Counted from the first letter of the stretch, positions 6,195 to 14,505 are shown. The stretch: 14,560 nucleotides of DNA from CANNDT01 sp945876205 (GCA_947503365.1 CANNDT010000109.1:1-14560); one strand, 5' to 3'. The notes: generated by a model not told the origin, from the letters alone. Numbers and translations are program-made.

Positions 6195-6956
6195 ATGCGA
6201 GTTGACCTGAACGCCGACGTCGGAGAGTCGTTTGGGGCGTGGTCGCTGGGACAGGACCCCGCCCTGATGAGCTCGATCACGTCCGCCAACGTCGCCTGTG
6301 GCTTTCACGCCGGTGACCCCGGGATCATGCGCGCCACGGTCGCCCTGGCCACTGCACACGGCGTGGCTGTCGGCGCCCACCCCGGATTTCCTGACCTGGT
6401 GGGCTTTGGACGCCGTGAGCTGCAGGTCGCTCCGCGCGACGTGGAGGACTTCGTCGTCTACCAGGTGGGAGCGCTCGCCGGGATCGCTGCCGCGCAAGGT
6501 GTGCGCCTCCAGCACGTCAAGCCGCACGGCGCCCTCTTCAACATGGCCGTTCGCGACGCGGCGCTCGCCGACGCGGTCGCGCGAGCCGTGGCGATGATCG
6601 ATACGTCGATGATCCTGTTCGGCCTTCCTGGCTCAGAGCTGGTGGCGGCGGGGACGCGGGCGGGGTTGCGCACCGCGTGCGAGGTGTTCGCTGACCGCGC
6701 CTATCGCTCGGACGGTTCGCTTCTTCCGCGAACCGAAGCAGGCGCGGTCATGCACGACGCCGACGCCGTCGAGCGGCGCGTGATTGCGATGGTGCGCGAT
6801 CAGGCGGTCACGGCGATCGATGGGACGCGGGTGCCGCTGACGATCGACACGATCTGCGTCCACGGCGACACGCCAGGAGCGGCGGCGCTTGCCGCCCGCG
6901 TCCGCGCCGCGCTCGAATCAGCCGGTGTCAGTGTCAAGGCGTTGAACGCGCGGTGA
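6195..6956 (+). CDS. pxpA: 5-oxoprolinase subunit A homologue (LamB/YcsF family)
   Basis: The 253-residue cytoplasmic protein has all hallmark blocks of PxpA: DLNADVGESFG (4-14), NVACGFHAGDP (32-42), GAHPGFPDLVGFGRR (60-74) and KPHGALFN (109-116). Length matches the family (about 245-255 aa). PxpA works with PxpB and PxpC in ATP-dependent opening of 5-oxoproline to glutamate; neither partner is here, so they are elsewhere or this copy acts alone. The ATG at 6195 starts directly at the conserved MRVDLNADVG. No convincing ribosome-binding site precedes it, so translation may be leaderless or weak. Its last 23 bp overlap the 3' end of the opposite-strand acyl-CoA ligase. Confidence 0.88.
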   Translation: MRVDLNADVGESFGAWSLGQDPALMSSITSANVACGFHAGDPGIMRATVALATAHGVAVGAHPGFPDLVGFGRRELQVAPRDVEDFVVYQVGALAGIAAAQGVRLQHVKPHGALFNMAVRDAALADAVARAVAMIDTSMILFGLPGSELVAAGTRAGLRTACEVFADRAYRSDGSLLPRTEAGAVMHDADAVERRVIAMVRDQAVTAIDGTRVPLTIDTICVHGDTPGAAALAARVRAALESAGVSVKALNAR

Positions 6957-8640
6957 GATCCTCTGCGACGAGCAATCGCCGCAATACCTTCCCGACCATC
7001 GTCTTGGGAAGATCCTTCCTGAACTCCACCTTCGCGGGCACCTTGTACGGCGCCAGCTTTTCGCGGCAGTAGGTGCGGAGCTCGGCTTCAGTCGCCGATT
7101 CCCCGGCCTTCAGCACGACCCACGCTTTCGGCACCTCGCCTTTGGCCGCGTCGGGAATGCCGGCGACGCTGACTTCCATGACCGCAGGGTGCGTCGACAG
7201 CACCTCTTCGATCTCTCGCGGCCACACCTGGAAGCCGCTGGTCTTCATCATGTCCTTCTTGCGATCCACGAGGAAGATGTAGCCGTCCTCGTCCATGTAG
7301 GCGAGGTCGCCGGTGTGAATCCACGCCTCTCCATCGCCGTGGCGGCGCAGTGTGTCCGCGGTCTCGGATGCGTTCTGCCAGTACTCGGACATGTGCTGCG
7401 GCGCGCGCATGATCAACTCGCCGACGCTGCCGGCATCCACGTCCCGATCGCCGTGCTCGGCCTCGACGATGCGCAGGTCGACGTCGGGGAGAGGAAGACC
7501 GATCGACCCGAGCTTGTTCGTCCCCTGCACCGGGTTCACGCAGCACGCCATCATGCCTTCGGTGAGCGAGTAGCCTTCGATGATCCGCGATCCGGTCTTC
7601 GCTTCGAACTGGCGCTTCGTCTCGGCCATCAATGCGGCGGCGCCGGAGAAACACAACCTGATGGAGCTGAGGTCGACCTTCCCGGCGCGCACATCGGGAT
7701 GGTTGAGGATCGCGTTGTAGAGCGTTGGAATGCCGTTGAAGAACGCCGGCCTGACCTGCTTGATCGTCTTGAGCAGGTCGTCGATATCGCGTGGATTCGG
7801 CACGATTGACAACGGGTTGGGCGAGACGAACGCGAGCGGCTGCACGCCGACGTTCGCGTATACGTGAAACAGCGGCAGCGGCAGCATGATGACGTCGATC
7901 CATGGCTTCTTCGCTGACTTCGTCCACTCGAACAACTGAAGCCCGGCGGCGATGTAGTCGCGGTGAAGGCCGACCACGCCTTTCGGTGTGCCGGTGGTCC
8001 CGCCGCTCGAGAGGATCACGGCTCGATCGGACGGCCGGACGGTCACAGCCGGACGCGGTGACGAGCGGTGCTCGCGCAGGACGTCCTGGAACCAGCGATC
8101 GCCCGCGGCGATCGAGATGCGGTGGCCGTCCTTCTTCTCCTTGAACAGCGTGAAGAGAATTCGCAGCGCGGCGGGCAGGTATTCCTTGATCGAGGTGGCG
8201 ATCACCTCGCGGACCTGGGTGCGCGACTGGATGTTCTTGATGCGCTGGTAGAACGGCGTCAGCGCGACGACGATCGTCGCGCCAGTGGCGGTGAGCGCGC
8301 CCTCCAGCTCCCGCTCCGTGTAAGTAGGGTTCAGCGGGACGACCACGCCCCCGGCTTTCCACGCGCCGAACTCCGCGACAAAGAACTGCGGACAGTTGGG
8401 GAGCACCAGTGCGACGCGGTCGCCGGGCCGGACCCCGAGTGCGGCCAGCGCCGCGGCAAAGGCACTGCTGTGCGAGTCGAGATCCGTGTACGAGACGGTC
8501 GCCCCCTTGAAGAGCAGCGCGGGCTTGGCGCCATGATCGCGCCCGAGGTCCGTCAGGTAGTCAACGAGGGTCTTGTCGGGATACGTGAGGTGTGGCGGAA
8601 CATCGGAATCGTAATGAGCCAGCCAGGGTCGCGTCGCCAT
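6934..8640 (-). CDS. Long-chain acyl-CoA ligase (FadD-like AMP-dependent synthetase)
   Basis: The 568-residue enzyme of the ANL superfamily should activate a fatty acid with ATP and join it to CoA. Motifs are complete and in order: ATP loop SSGGTTGTPKG (211-221), GYSLTEG (356-362), HTGD (442-445), the hinge-region DRKKDMMKTSGFQVWP (459-474), and catalytic Lys551 in PKTMVGKVLRR. Length and the extended region at about 130-190 fit long-chain FadD-type ligases better than acetyl-CoA synthetases; exact chain length is not decidable from sequence. It begins 11 bp after argF on the same strand with no promoter or terminator visible between them, so it is probably the last cistron of the arg operon, an unusual partner. 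No strong ribosome-binding site is seen. Its stop overlaps the pxpA 3' end. Confidence 0.9.
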   Translation of the reverse strand: MATRPWLAHYDSDVPPHLTYPDKTLVDYLTDLGRDHGAKPALLFKGATVSYTDLDSHSSAFAAALAALGVRPGDRVALVLPNCPQFFVAEFGAWKAGGVVVPLNPTYTERELEGALTATGATIVVALTPFYQRIKNIQSRTQVREVIATSIKEYLPAALRILFTLFKEKKDGHRISIAAGDRWFQDVLREHRSSPRPAVTVRPSDRAVILSSGGTTGTPKGVVGLHRDYIAAGLQLFEWTKSAKKPWIDVIMLPLPLFHVYANVGVQPLAFVSPNPLSIVPNPRDIDDLLKTIKQVRPAFFNGIPTLYNAILNHPDVRAGKVDLSSIRLCFSGAAALMAETKRQFEAKTGSRIIEGYSLTEGMMACCVNPVQGTNKLGSIGLPLPDVDLRIVEAEHGDRDVDAGSVGELIMRAPQHMSEYWQNASETADTLRRHGDGEAWIHTGDLAYMDEDGYIFLVDRKKDMMKTSGFQVWPREIEEVLSTHPAVMEVSVAGIPDAAKGEVPKAWVVLKAGESATEAELRTYCREKLAPYKVPAKVEFRKDLPKTMVGKVLRRLLVAEDLTARSTP

Positions 8641-8651
8641 GGACGCTCATT

Positions 8652-9602
8652 CTACGAGAGGAGCGTCAGAAGCAGCGCTTTCTCGGTATGGAGCCGATTC
8701 TCGGCCTGGTCGAAGACGACCGACGCCGGCGACTCGAAGACCTCGGCGGTGACTTCCTCTTCGCGGTGCGCCGGAAGGCAGTGCATGAAGAGCGCGGAGC
8801 CTGGCGCGGCGGCCATCAGGGCGCGATTGACCTGGTAATCGGCGAATACGAGCTTCCGGGCGGCGGCTTCCTTCTCCTCACCCATCGAGGCCCAGACGTC
8901 GGTGTAGACGGCATCCGCGCCCGCCACGGCTTCCCTCGGATCGCGGAACAGCCGCACCAGGGCGCCGTCTCGTGCCGATCGCATCGCCTCCTCGACGACG
9001 TGCGCGGGAAGCTCGTAGCCGGCCGGGGATGCGACGTGCAACGACATCCCGAGCATGGGCGCTGCGTGGGCGAGCGATGTCGCGGTGTTGTTGCCATCGC
9101 CGACGTAGGCGAGCGTGCGGCCGCGAAGACTGCCGAGCCGCTCGCGCAGCGTGAGCATGTCGGCGAGCGCCTGGCATGGATGCTCGTCATCGGTCAGCGC
9201 GTTGATGACGTGCAGGTTGGGCGCCGCCGACGCAATCATCATCACCTTGGCCTGGGCGTAGGTGCGGACGACGATCGCGTCGATCCAGCGCTCGAGATTG
9301 CGCGCGACATCCTGCAGCGGCTCGCGAATGCCTTCGGCAAACTGCGCGGGCACATCCAGCGTGTCGCCGCCAAGCTCGCGCGTCGCGATTTCGAAGGTCG
9401 AACGCGTCCGCAGCGACGGCTTCTCGAAGAGCATCGCCACGTGCCGCCCGGCGAGCGCGTCGGCGGTCGGCGCCCGGCGCCGAAGCCTGCGATCGGCCTT
9501 CAGCCCGGCGGAGAGGTCGAGCAGGCGCGCGAGCTCCGCGGGCGACAGATCCCGGACAGAGATGAAGTCTTTCACCGAACGCTCAAGTTCGGTATTCGCC
9601 AT
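8652..9602 (-). CDS. argF: Ornithine carbamoyltransferase
   Basis: The 316-residue enzyme forms citrulline from ornithine and carbamoyl phosphate. The carbamoyl-phosphate site is FEKPSLRTR (59-67), with Leu at the position that is Thr in E. coli (STRTR); this Leu form is, to my knowledge, common in other phyla. HPCQ (141-144), VGDGNN (167-172), the ornithine-loop DVWASMG (235-241) and HCLPAHR (274-280) are all present. The SMG loop and HCLP motif support ornithine over N-acetylornithine as substrate, consistent with argJ next door. The ATG at 9602 overlaps the argJ end by 20 bp. Size is normal for the family. Confidence 0.95.
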   Translation of the reverse strand: MANTELERSVKDFISVRDLSPAELARLLDLSAGLKADRRLRRRAPTADALAGRHVAMLFEKPSLRTRSTFEIATRELGGDTLDVPAQFAEGIREPLQDVARNLERWIDAIVVRTYAQAKVMMIASAAPNLHVINALTDDEHPCQALADMLTLRERLGSLRGRTLAYVGDGNNTATSLAHAAPMLGMSLHVASPAGYELPAHVVEEAMRSARDGALVRLFRDPREAVAGADAVYTDVWASMGEEKEAAARKLVFADYQVNRALMAAAPGSALFMHCLPAHREEEVTAEVFESPASVVFDQAENRLHTEKALLLTLLS

Positions 9603-10818
9603 TGATCTTCACGTATTCCGCGCTGAGGTCGCAGCCCCAGATGGTCGCTTCGGCGCGTCCGCCGCCGAGGTTGACGTCGATCTGCACGGTGGCCTTCTTC
9701 AGCTGTTCCGCCGCTTCCGGCGCGGCCTCGTCATGCGGCAGGCCGTTCTCGAAGAGCAGCACGCCGCCGACACGCACCGTCGCCTGATCGACGTCGAACA
9801 TCACGCCCGCCCGTCCGGCCGCGGCGAGGATTCGTCCCCAGTTCGGATCGGCGCCGTGCACCGCCGTCTTGACGAGCGGTGAATTCGCGATCGTCCGCGC
9901 CACCTGCCTCGCATCCTCGACGCTGCGCGCGTCGCGCACGGTCACGGCGATCAGCTTGGTCGCACCCTCGCCGCCGCGCACGATTCCGAGTGCCAGCTCG
10001 CGCGACACCGCGAGGAATCCATCGAGCAATGCGGGGTAGAGCTCCTCGTCGATGACGACGCCGCTGGCGCCCGATGCCAATGCGAAGAGCGAGTCATTGG
10101 TCGAGCATTCACCGTCGACCGTGATGGCGTTGAACGTGTCGCGCGCGGATTCGGTCAGCGCGCGCTTCAGGAGCGGCGGCGCCACCTGTGCGTCGGTCGT
10201 GAGAAACCCGAGCATGGTGGCCATGTTGGGCTCGATCATGCCCGAGCCCTTCGCCGTGCCGCCGATCACGAACGACCCTCGCGCCGTGTTGACCGTGACC
10301 GCGTGTTCCTTCGGAAACGGGTCGGTCGTCATGATGGCGCGGGCGGCGTCTGCGCCTTTTCCGCGGGCGAGTGAGGTGGCCGCGCTCCGGATGCCGGGCA
10401 CGACCTTGTCCATGTTCAAGCCGACGCCGATGACGCCGGTTGAGGCGACGAGCACGGCGTCCGAGGCACAGCCAAGCGGTCCGGCCGTTTCAGCCGCCAT
10501 CCGTTCTGCGTTCGCCAGGCCGTCCTTGCCGGTGCAGGCGTTGGCGCAGCCGCTGTTGACGACGATCGCGCGCGCCAGGCCGTGGGTCCGGTCGAGATGG
10601 TCCCGTGAGACGAGGACTGGCGCGGCCTTGGCCAGGTTGGTGGTGAAGAGCGCGGCCGCAGACGACAGCGCATCCGCCGCGATCACCACGAGATCGAGCG
10701 CCGCCGCGACTTTCTTGATACCGCAGTGCAGCGCGCTCGAGGTGAAGCCAAGCGGCGCCGTGACGCCGCCGGCCGCTGCCACGATGCCGAATTCCCGCGC
10801 CGACGTCGCGTCAGCCAT
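9583..10818 (-). CDS. argJ: Glutamate N-acetyltransferase / ornithine acetyltransferase
   Basis: The 411-residue precursor moves the acetyl group from N-acetylornithine to glutamate, closing the cyclic pathway; some members also use acetyl-CoA. It has NSGCANACTG (88-97), STGVIG (126-131), TTDPFPK (164-170) and the self-cleavage site KGSGMIEPNMA-TML, where Thr201 becomes the N-terminal nucleophile of the beta chain after cutting between Ala200 and Thr201. The conserved ECSTNDS block follows. The ATG at 10818 overlaps the previous gene by 8 bp and gives the normal family length. The frame stays open for 58 codons further upstream, but that stretch is Arg/Ser-rich and lies over the GNAT gene, so it is not coding. 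Whether the enzyme is mono- or bifunctional cannot be read from sequence; the separate synthase gene suggests monofunctional. Confidence 0.95.
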   Translation of the reverse strand: MADATSAREFGIVAAAGGVTAPLGFTSSALHCGIKKVAAALDLVVIAADALSSAAALFTTNLAKAAPVLVSRDHLDRTHGLARAIVVNSGCANACTGKDGLANAERMAAETAGPLGCASDAVLVASTGVIGVGLNMDKVVPGIRSAATSLARGKGADAARAIMTTDPFPKEHAVTVNTARGSFVIGGTAKGSGMIEPNMATMLGFLTTDAQVAPPLLKRALTESARDTFNAITVDGECSTNDSLFALASGASGVVIDEELYPALLDGFLAVSRELALGIVRGGEGATKLIAVTVRDARSVEDARQVARTIANSPLVKTAVHGADPNWGRILAAAGRAGVMFDVDQATVRVGGVLLFENGLPHDEAAPEAAEQLKKATVQIDVNLGGGRAEATIWGCDLSAEYVKINGEYRT

Positions 10819-11395
10819 GGAGCGCCGCCAGGGGAACGCACGCCTGCCGGGCGCGGCCGACGCTGCGCACGACGGCATACTGCCCGCAGTGCCGGAAGTG
10901 CACGCACGAATGGCAATCGGTGACGATCTTCTCTGACAGCCAGACGTGGGGAACGATCGAGAAGCCCAGGTGCACGAAGAAGCCGGGCGCATGCGTGAAC
11001 GCGCACAACTTGTCGAAGCCCGCCATCATGGCCCGCCGCGCGAGCTCTTCGATGATCAGGTGACCGAGGCCGAGGCTTCGTGCTTCGCGGCTCACGACGA
11101 ACGAGCGCACTTCGCTCACGCCGCGGCTGAGCGGCGCCAGTTCGGCGCAGGCGATGACCTGGTCGTTCTGGACGGCCACCACGAAGCGATGGGCGTGGAT
11201 GGCGATCTCCGACAGCTCTCGCGGCAGCAAGTGGCCTTCGGCCAGGTGCTCGAGGATGAGCCCGTGGATCGCATCGGCTTCCGGCGGCGAGGCGGTGCGC
11301 AGCGCGATCGGTTCGGTGGCGGACACGACGCGGGTCAGGACGGGCACCGTCCGTCGAAGGGTTGCCGGCTGCACCCGGGCGGCAGTGGCGCTCAC
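10811..11395 (-). CDS. argA: Short GNAT-type N-acetylglutamate synthase (ArgA-like)
   Basis: The 194-residue protein is a single GNAT acetyltransferase domain without the amino-acid-kinase domain of E. coli ArgA. The acetyl-CoA motif lies at 102-115 (R-S-L-G-L-G, 106-111), preceded by a VRSFVVS strand. FFVHLGFSIV (139-148) is the typical C-terminal GNAT strand, followed by an LSEKIVTDCHSC block like that in short bacterial NAGS enzymes. Cys161, Cys164 and Cys170 form a CxxC-x5-C cluster that could bind a metal or be redox active. It should make N-acetylglutamate from acetyl-CoA and glutamate to prime the pathway. The GTG start at 11395 overlaps the argD stop as GTGA. Place in the operon makes NAGS the best call; another GNAT substrate is possible. 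Confidence 0.8.
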   Translation of the reverse strand: MSATAARVQPATLRRTVPVLTRVVSATEPIALRTASPPEADAIHGLILEHLAEGHLLPRELSEIAIHAHRFVVAVQNDQVIACAELAPLSRGVSEVRSFVVSREARSLGLGHLIIEELARRAMMAGFDKLCAFTHAPGFFVHLGFSIVPHVWLSEKIVTDCHSCVHFRHCGQYAVVRSVGRARQACVPLAALHG

Positions 11396-12618
11396 GCGTG
11401 CACCGCCTGCGGCATCGAGGCTGACACTGCTCCGAGCACCTCTCCGAGGATGTCGACGGCGCGATCGATTTCGGCCGCGGAAATAGTCAGAGGAGGAAGC
11501 ATGCGGACCACCTTTTCATCAGTACGGTTCACAAGCAGGCCACGCGATCTGGCCTCGTCCACGATCGGCATTGCGTCGGATGCCATCTGCAGCGCGCGCA
11601 TCAGGCCGACGCCCCGCACTTCGACGATCGCCGGATGCTGCAGCGCGAGCGCGCGCAGCCGCCGCTCGAAGTGATCGCCGACGGTCTTGACGTGATCGAG
11701 CAGCCCTTTGTCGATGAGCTGTTCGAGGAAAAAGATCGCGGACCGGCAGGCCAGCAGGTTGCCGCCGTAGGTGGTGCCGTGGTCGCCGGGAGAAATCGTC
11801 GAGATGACGCGCTCTGACACCAGCGCCGCGCCGACCGGCACGCCCGACCCGAGCGCCTTGCCGACCGACACCAGATCGGGACGAAGGCCAAGCACCGGCG
11901 CGTAGAACGGGTGGCCGGTCCGCCCCAGGCCGCTCTGTACTTCATCGGCGATCAACAGCGTGCCCGTCCGGCTGCAGACATCGTTGATCGCCTGCGCGAA
12001 TGCGGGAGACATCGGGCGGATGCCGCCTTCGCCCTGGATCGGCTCGGCGATGATCGCCGCCGTCCGCTCGTTGACTGCCGCCGCCAGCGTCTCCGGCTTC
12101 TGCGGATCGACGAAGGTGACCGGTCCGATCAGCGTCCCGAACGGGTCGCGGTAGTGAGGATCACTGGTCACCGAGAGGGCGCCCATCGTGCGGCCCGCGA
12201 ACGCACCTTCGACGGCGACAAACGACTGGCGCTCCGGGGATCCCTGGGTGTACCAGTAGCGGCGTGAGAACTTGAGGCACGCCTCGACGGCTTCGGTGCC
12301 GCTGTTGCAGAAGAACGCGCGCGCCAGCCCCGAAAGCTGCGTCAGGCGCGCCGCGGCTTCTGCCTGGAACGGGTGGTAATAGAGGTTCGAGACGTGCAAC
12401 AGGGTCGACGCCTGATCGGCGATGACCGCGGCAAGTCCTGGATGCGCGTGGCCGAGCGAGGTCACGCCGATCCCGGAGATGAGGTCGAGGTATTCGCGGC
12501 CCTCGCCGTCGTAGAGGAACGATCCCTGGCCTCGCACGAAGACCACCGGCTGACGCCGGTAGGTCTGCAGCACGTGCTGCGATTCGCGCGCCTTGATGTC
12601 GTCGAGTGTCACCTTCAT
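11392..12618 (-). CDS. argD: Acetylornithine aminotransferase
   Basis: The 408-residue PLP enzyme of the class-III aminotransferase family converts N-acetylglutamate semialdehyde to N-acetylornithine with glutamate as amino donor. Visible motifs are NSGTEA (105-110, phosphate binding), IADEVQSGLGRTG (223-235, with the PLP-contacting Asp) and SVGKALGSGVP (252-262), where Lys254 is the Schiff-base lysine. The ATG at 12618 forms an ATGA overlap with the argB stop. The frame is open upstream for 115 more codons, but that Arg-rich part lies antiparallel to nothing conserved and within argB in another frame, so it is rejected. Family members can also act on succinyl-diaminopimelate or GABA; operon context favours arginine synthesis. 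Confidence 0.93.
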   Translation of the reverse strand: MKVTLDDIKARESQHVLQTYRRQPVVFVRGQGSFLYDGEGREYLDLISGIGVTSLGHAHPGLAAVIADQASTLLHVSNLYYHPFQAEAAARLTQLSGLARAFFCNSGTEAVEACLKFSRRYWYTQGSPERQSFVAVEGAFAGRTMGALSVTSDPHYRDPFGTLIGPVTFVDPQKPETLAAAVNERTAAIIAEPIQGEGGIRPMSPAFAQAINDVCSRTGTLLIADEVQSGLGRTGHPFYAPVLGLRPDLVSVGKALGSGVPVGAALVSERVISTISPGDHGTTYGGNLLACRSAIFFLEQLIDKGLLDHVKTVGDHFERRLRALALQHPAIVEVRGVGLMRALQMASDAMPIVDEARSRGLLVNRTDEKVVRMLPPLTISAAEIDRAVDILGEVLGAVSASMPQAVHA

Positions 12619-13424
12619 CGCACCACCTGCGTGCAGCCGGCGAGCGGCGCCCGTGCGCCGGCCAGCGTGTCGAGTCGTACTTCCCGTCCGTTCGCAATCA
12701 GCACGTCGCCGACGCCGCGGCGAAGCGCCGCGCGGCATGCCTCGAGCTTGGCGATCATGCCCTTGTTGGCCGTTCCCGCCTTGATCAATCGAGCGGCGCC
12801 TCGTGCGCTCAACTGCTCGATGGTCTGGCCGTCGTCGTCGAGCACGCCCGACGTGCCGCCCGCAATCACCAGCCGCCTGGCGCCGACTGCAGCCGCGATG
12901 TGCGACGCCAGCGTGTCGGCGTTCACGTTCAGCAACTGACCGCTCCTGGTCGAGCCGATGCACGCAATCACCGGGATGTAGCCCCGTGCAAGGAGGTCGT
13001 TCACCAGCTGCGGCGCGCCGTTATTCACCGGCGACCCGACAAGTCCCAGATCCACTTTCGGTCCGGCCACGCTGGCGATTGGTGCCGCCCGACGCAGCGT
13101 CACGACCGACGCATCGGCGCCCGTCAGCCCGACCGGCCGCGCACCCGCGCCGCGGATCGCGGCTACCAGGCGCGTGTTGATCGCCCCAGCCAGCACCGCG
13201 ACGACCACGTCGAGCGTGCGCTCGTCGGTCACGCGCAGGCCGTCCACCTGGTGCTTGGGGATTCCGGCGGTCGCGAGCGCGGCGTCGATCTCGCGTCCGC
13301 CGCCGTGGACGACGACGAGTGCCGACGTGCGCGCGAGAACAGCGATCGCTTTCGCGATGCGCTGCAGATCCGCCGGCTGCTCGAGGAGCTCGCCGCCCAG
13401 CTTGAGGACGAGACGTGGCTTCAC
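12615..13424 (-). CDS. argB: Acetylglutamate kinase
   Basis: The 269-residue amino-acid kinase phosphorylates N-acetylglutamate. It has KLGG (8-11), HGGG (40-43), GLTGADA (99-105), LNVNADTLASHIA (165-177) and the GGTSGVL loop (189-195). The ATP-site lysine loop reads NKGMIAK (220-226) where GGMIPK is usual: the first Gly is replaced and Pro is Ala, while the lysine is kept. There is no N-terminal helix extension like that of arginine-feedback-sensitive hexameric NAGKs, so it may be arginine-insensitive (inference). No ATG fits; the GTG at 13424 overlaps the argC stop as GTGA and starts just before the first beta strand. The long open frame upstream of this GTG lies inside argC. Confidence 0.92.
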   Translation of the reverse strand: MKPRLVLKLGGELLEQPADLQRIAKAIAVLARTSALVVVHGGGREIDAALATAGIPKHQVDGLRVTDERTLDVVVAVLAGAINTRLVAAIRGAGARPVGLTGADASVVTLRRAAPIASVAGPKVDLGLVGSPVNNGAPQLVNDLLARGYIPVIACIGSTRSGQLLNVNADTLASHIAAAVGARRLVIAGGTSGVLDDDGQTIEQLSARGAARLIKAGTANKGMIAKLEACRAALRRGVGDVLIANGREVRLDTLAGARAPLAGCTQVVR

Positions 13425-14458
13425 AGCAAGCCCGTGCGCTCGTCGAGGCCGAGCACGAGGTTCAGATTCTGCACGCCCTGTCCCGCGGCGCCCTTGAGCA
13501 GGTTGTCGAGCACCGACACGAGCACCAGCCGCCCGGTCGGTTCGTCGACCTTCCACCCGATGTCGCAGAAGTTCGTGTAGGCGACGTGCTTGATTTCTGG
13601 CAACGCGGCGCCGGTCAGGCGGACGAACGGCGCCGACATGTAGGCGCCCTCGAGCGCTTTGGCCACCTGCGGCTCGGTCGTGCCGCGCGGCATCGTGACG
13701 TAAATCGTTTCGAGGATTCCGCGGTCGAGCGGCACCAGGTGCGGCACGAACGTGACCGGGCGCTCGAGCTCCTGCTCGATCTCCGCGGTGTGGCGGTGCG
13801 AGAAGATCCCGTACGCCGCGACGCTGCCGTGGTTCTCGGAGAAATGCGTCCGCTCGCTCGGCGTCTTGCCGGCGCCGGACACGCCGGACTTGGCGTCGAC
13901 GACGACCGAGCCTTCGAGCAGGCCGGCATCCGCCAGCGGCAGCAGCGCCAGGAGCGCCGCCGTCGGGTAGCAACCGGGACACGACACGAGCCTGGCGTCG
14001 CGAATGGCGTCGGCGTCACGTTCGGGCAAGCCGTAGACGACCCCGGCGGGGAGCGTCGTGGTCGCCGGGTACCAACGTTGACGGTTGGCCTCGTTGCGAA
14101 TGCGGAACGCACCCGACAGGTCGATGACGCGGACGCCGCGCTGCAGCAGGGCGGTGCCGATCTCGGCCGACGCGGCCTCCGGCAGCGCCAGGAATACGAC
14201 GTCGGCGTCGGTCGCAAGCTTGTCGAGGCTGAGCGGGATCACCTCGCCGTCCCAGATCCGCGCGAGCGCGGGCATCGGCCGCGGCGCACTGGTGGCGCCG
14301 GACGACATCGCCGCCGTCAGTGTCACGGCCGGATGCCGGGCGAGCAGGCGCACGAGCTCCTGCCCGGCGTAGCCGGTGGCGCCGGCGATGGCGACGCGGG
14401 TGCGGGCCGCCGGAGCGGCGGGAGTCTGGTCGACGGGGCGAGGGGCTGCTATGGCCAT
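13421..14458 (-). CDS. argC: N-acetyl-gamma-glutamyl-phosphate reductase
   Basis: The 345-residue NADPH-dependent enzyme reduces N-acetylglutamyl phosphate to the semialdehyde. The nucleotide-binding loop is GATGYAGQEL (26-35), and the active-site cysteine is Cys163 in SCPGCYPTAALL. KSGVSGAGKTPSE, the PHLVPLDRG substrate block and the C-terminal NLLKGAAGQGVQN block are typical of type 1 ArgC. The first 20 residues are Ala/Pro-rich and precede the conserved RVAIAGATG, so a slightly later start is conceivable, but no better candidate is seen. It is the first gene of the operon, with promoter and operator directly upstream; its leader is only about 20 nt and shows no clear ribosome-binding site. 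Confidence 0.95.
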   Translation of the reverse strand: MAIAAPRPVDQTPAAPAARTRVAIAGATGYAGQELVRLLARHPAVTLTAAMSSGATSAPRPMPALARIWDGEVIPLSLDKLATDADVVFLALPEAASAEIGTALLQRGVRVIDLSGAFRIRNEANRQRWYPATTTLPAGVVYGLPERDADAIRDARLVSCPGCYPTAALLALLPLADAGLLEGSVVVDAKSGVSGAGKTPSERTHFSENHGSVAAYGIFSHRHTAEIEQELERPVTFVPHLVPLDRGILETIYVTMPRGTTEPQVAKALEGAYMSAPFVRLTGAALPEIKHVAYTNFCDIGWKVDEPTGRLVLVSVLDNLLKGAAGQGVQNLNLVLGLDERTGLL

Positions 14459-14476
14459 TCTGTGGGTGTCAGGTAC

Positions 14477-14505
14477 AAAGAATATTTATACAATCGTATG
14501 CATAA
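14477..14505. promoter_or_regulatory. Two overlapping ARG-box-like operators (ArgR site)
   Basis: Read on the minus strand, 14494-14477 is ATTGTATAAATATTCTTT. It fits the 18-bp ARG-box pattern WNTGAATWWWWATTCANW at all specified positions but two. Overlapping it, 14505-14486 is the imperfect dyad TTATGCATACGATTGTATAA (14 of 20 symmetric positions), which resembles the ATGCAT...ATTGCATA boxes I recall from actinobacterial ArgR targets. The dyad centres are 10 bp apart, about one helical turn, and together cover the -10 element and most of the spacer. Arginine-dependent repression by an ArgR/AhrC-type protein is the natural reading; the argR gene is not in the window. Confidence 0.65.

Noticed and set aside
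8592..9605. 337-codon open frame on the plus strand opposite argF
   Set aside because: It is fully antisense to a gene with all OTCase motifs; its own composition is low-complexity Arg/Gly/Val with no recognisable domain.
10819..10992. 58-residue N-terminal extension of ArgJ
   Set aside because: It is Ser/Arg/Pro-rich, lies over the GNAT gene in another frame, and makes the enzyme longer than the family; the ATG at 10818 fits the operon overlap pattern.
13425..13982. Open frame extending ArgB upstream into argC
   Set aside because: The stretch is Arg/Ala-rich shadow sequence of argC; the GTG in the GTGA overlap gives a normal ArgB length.
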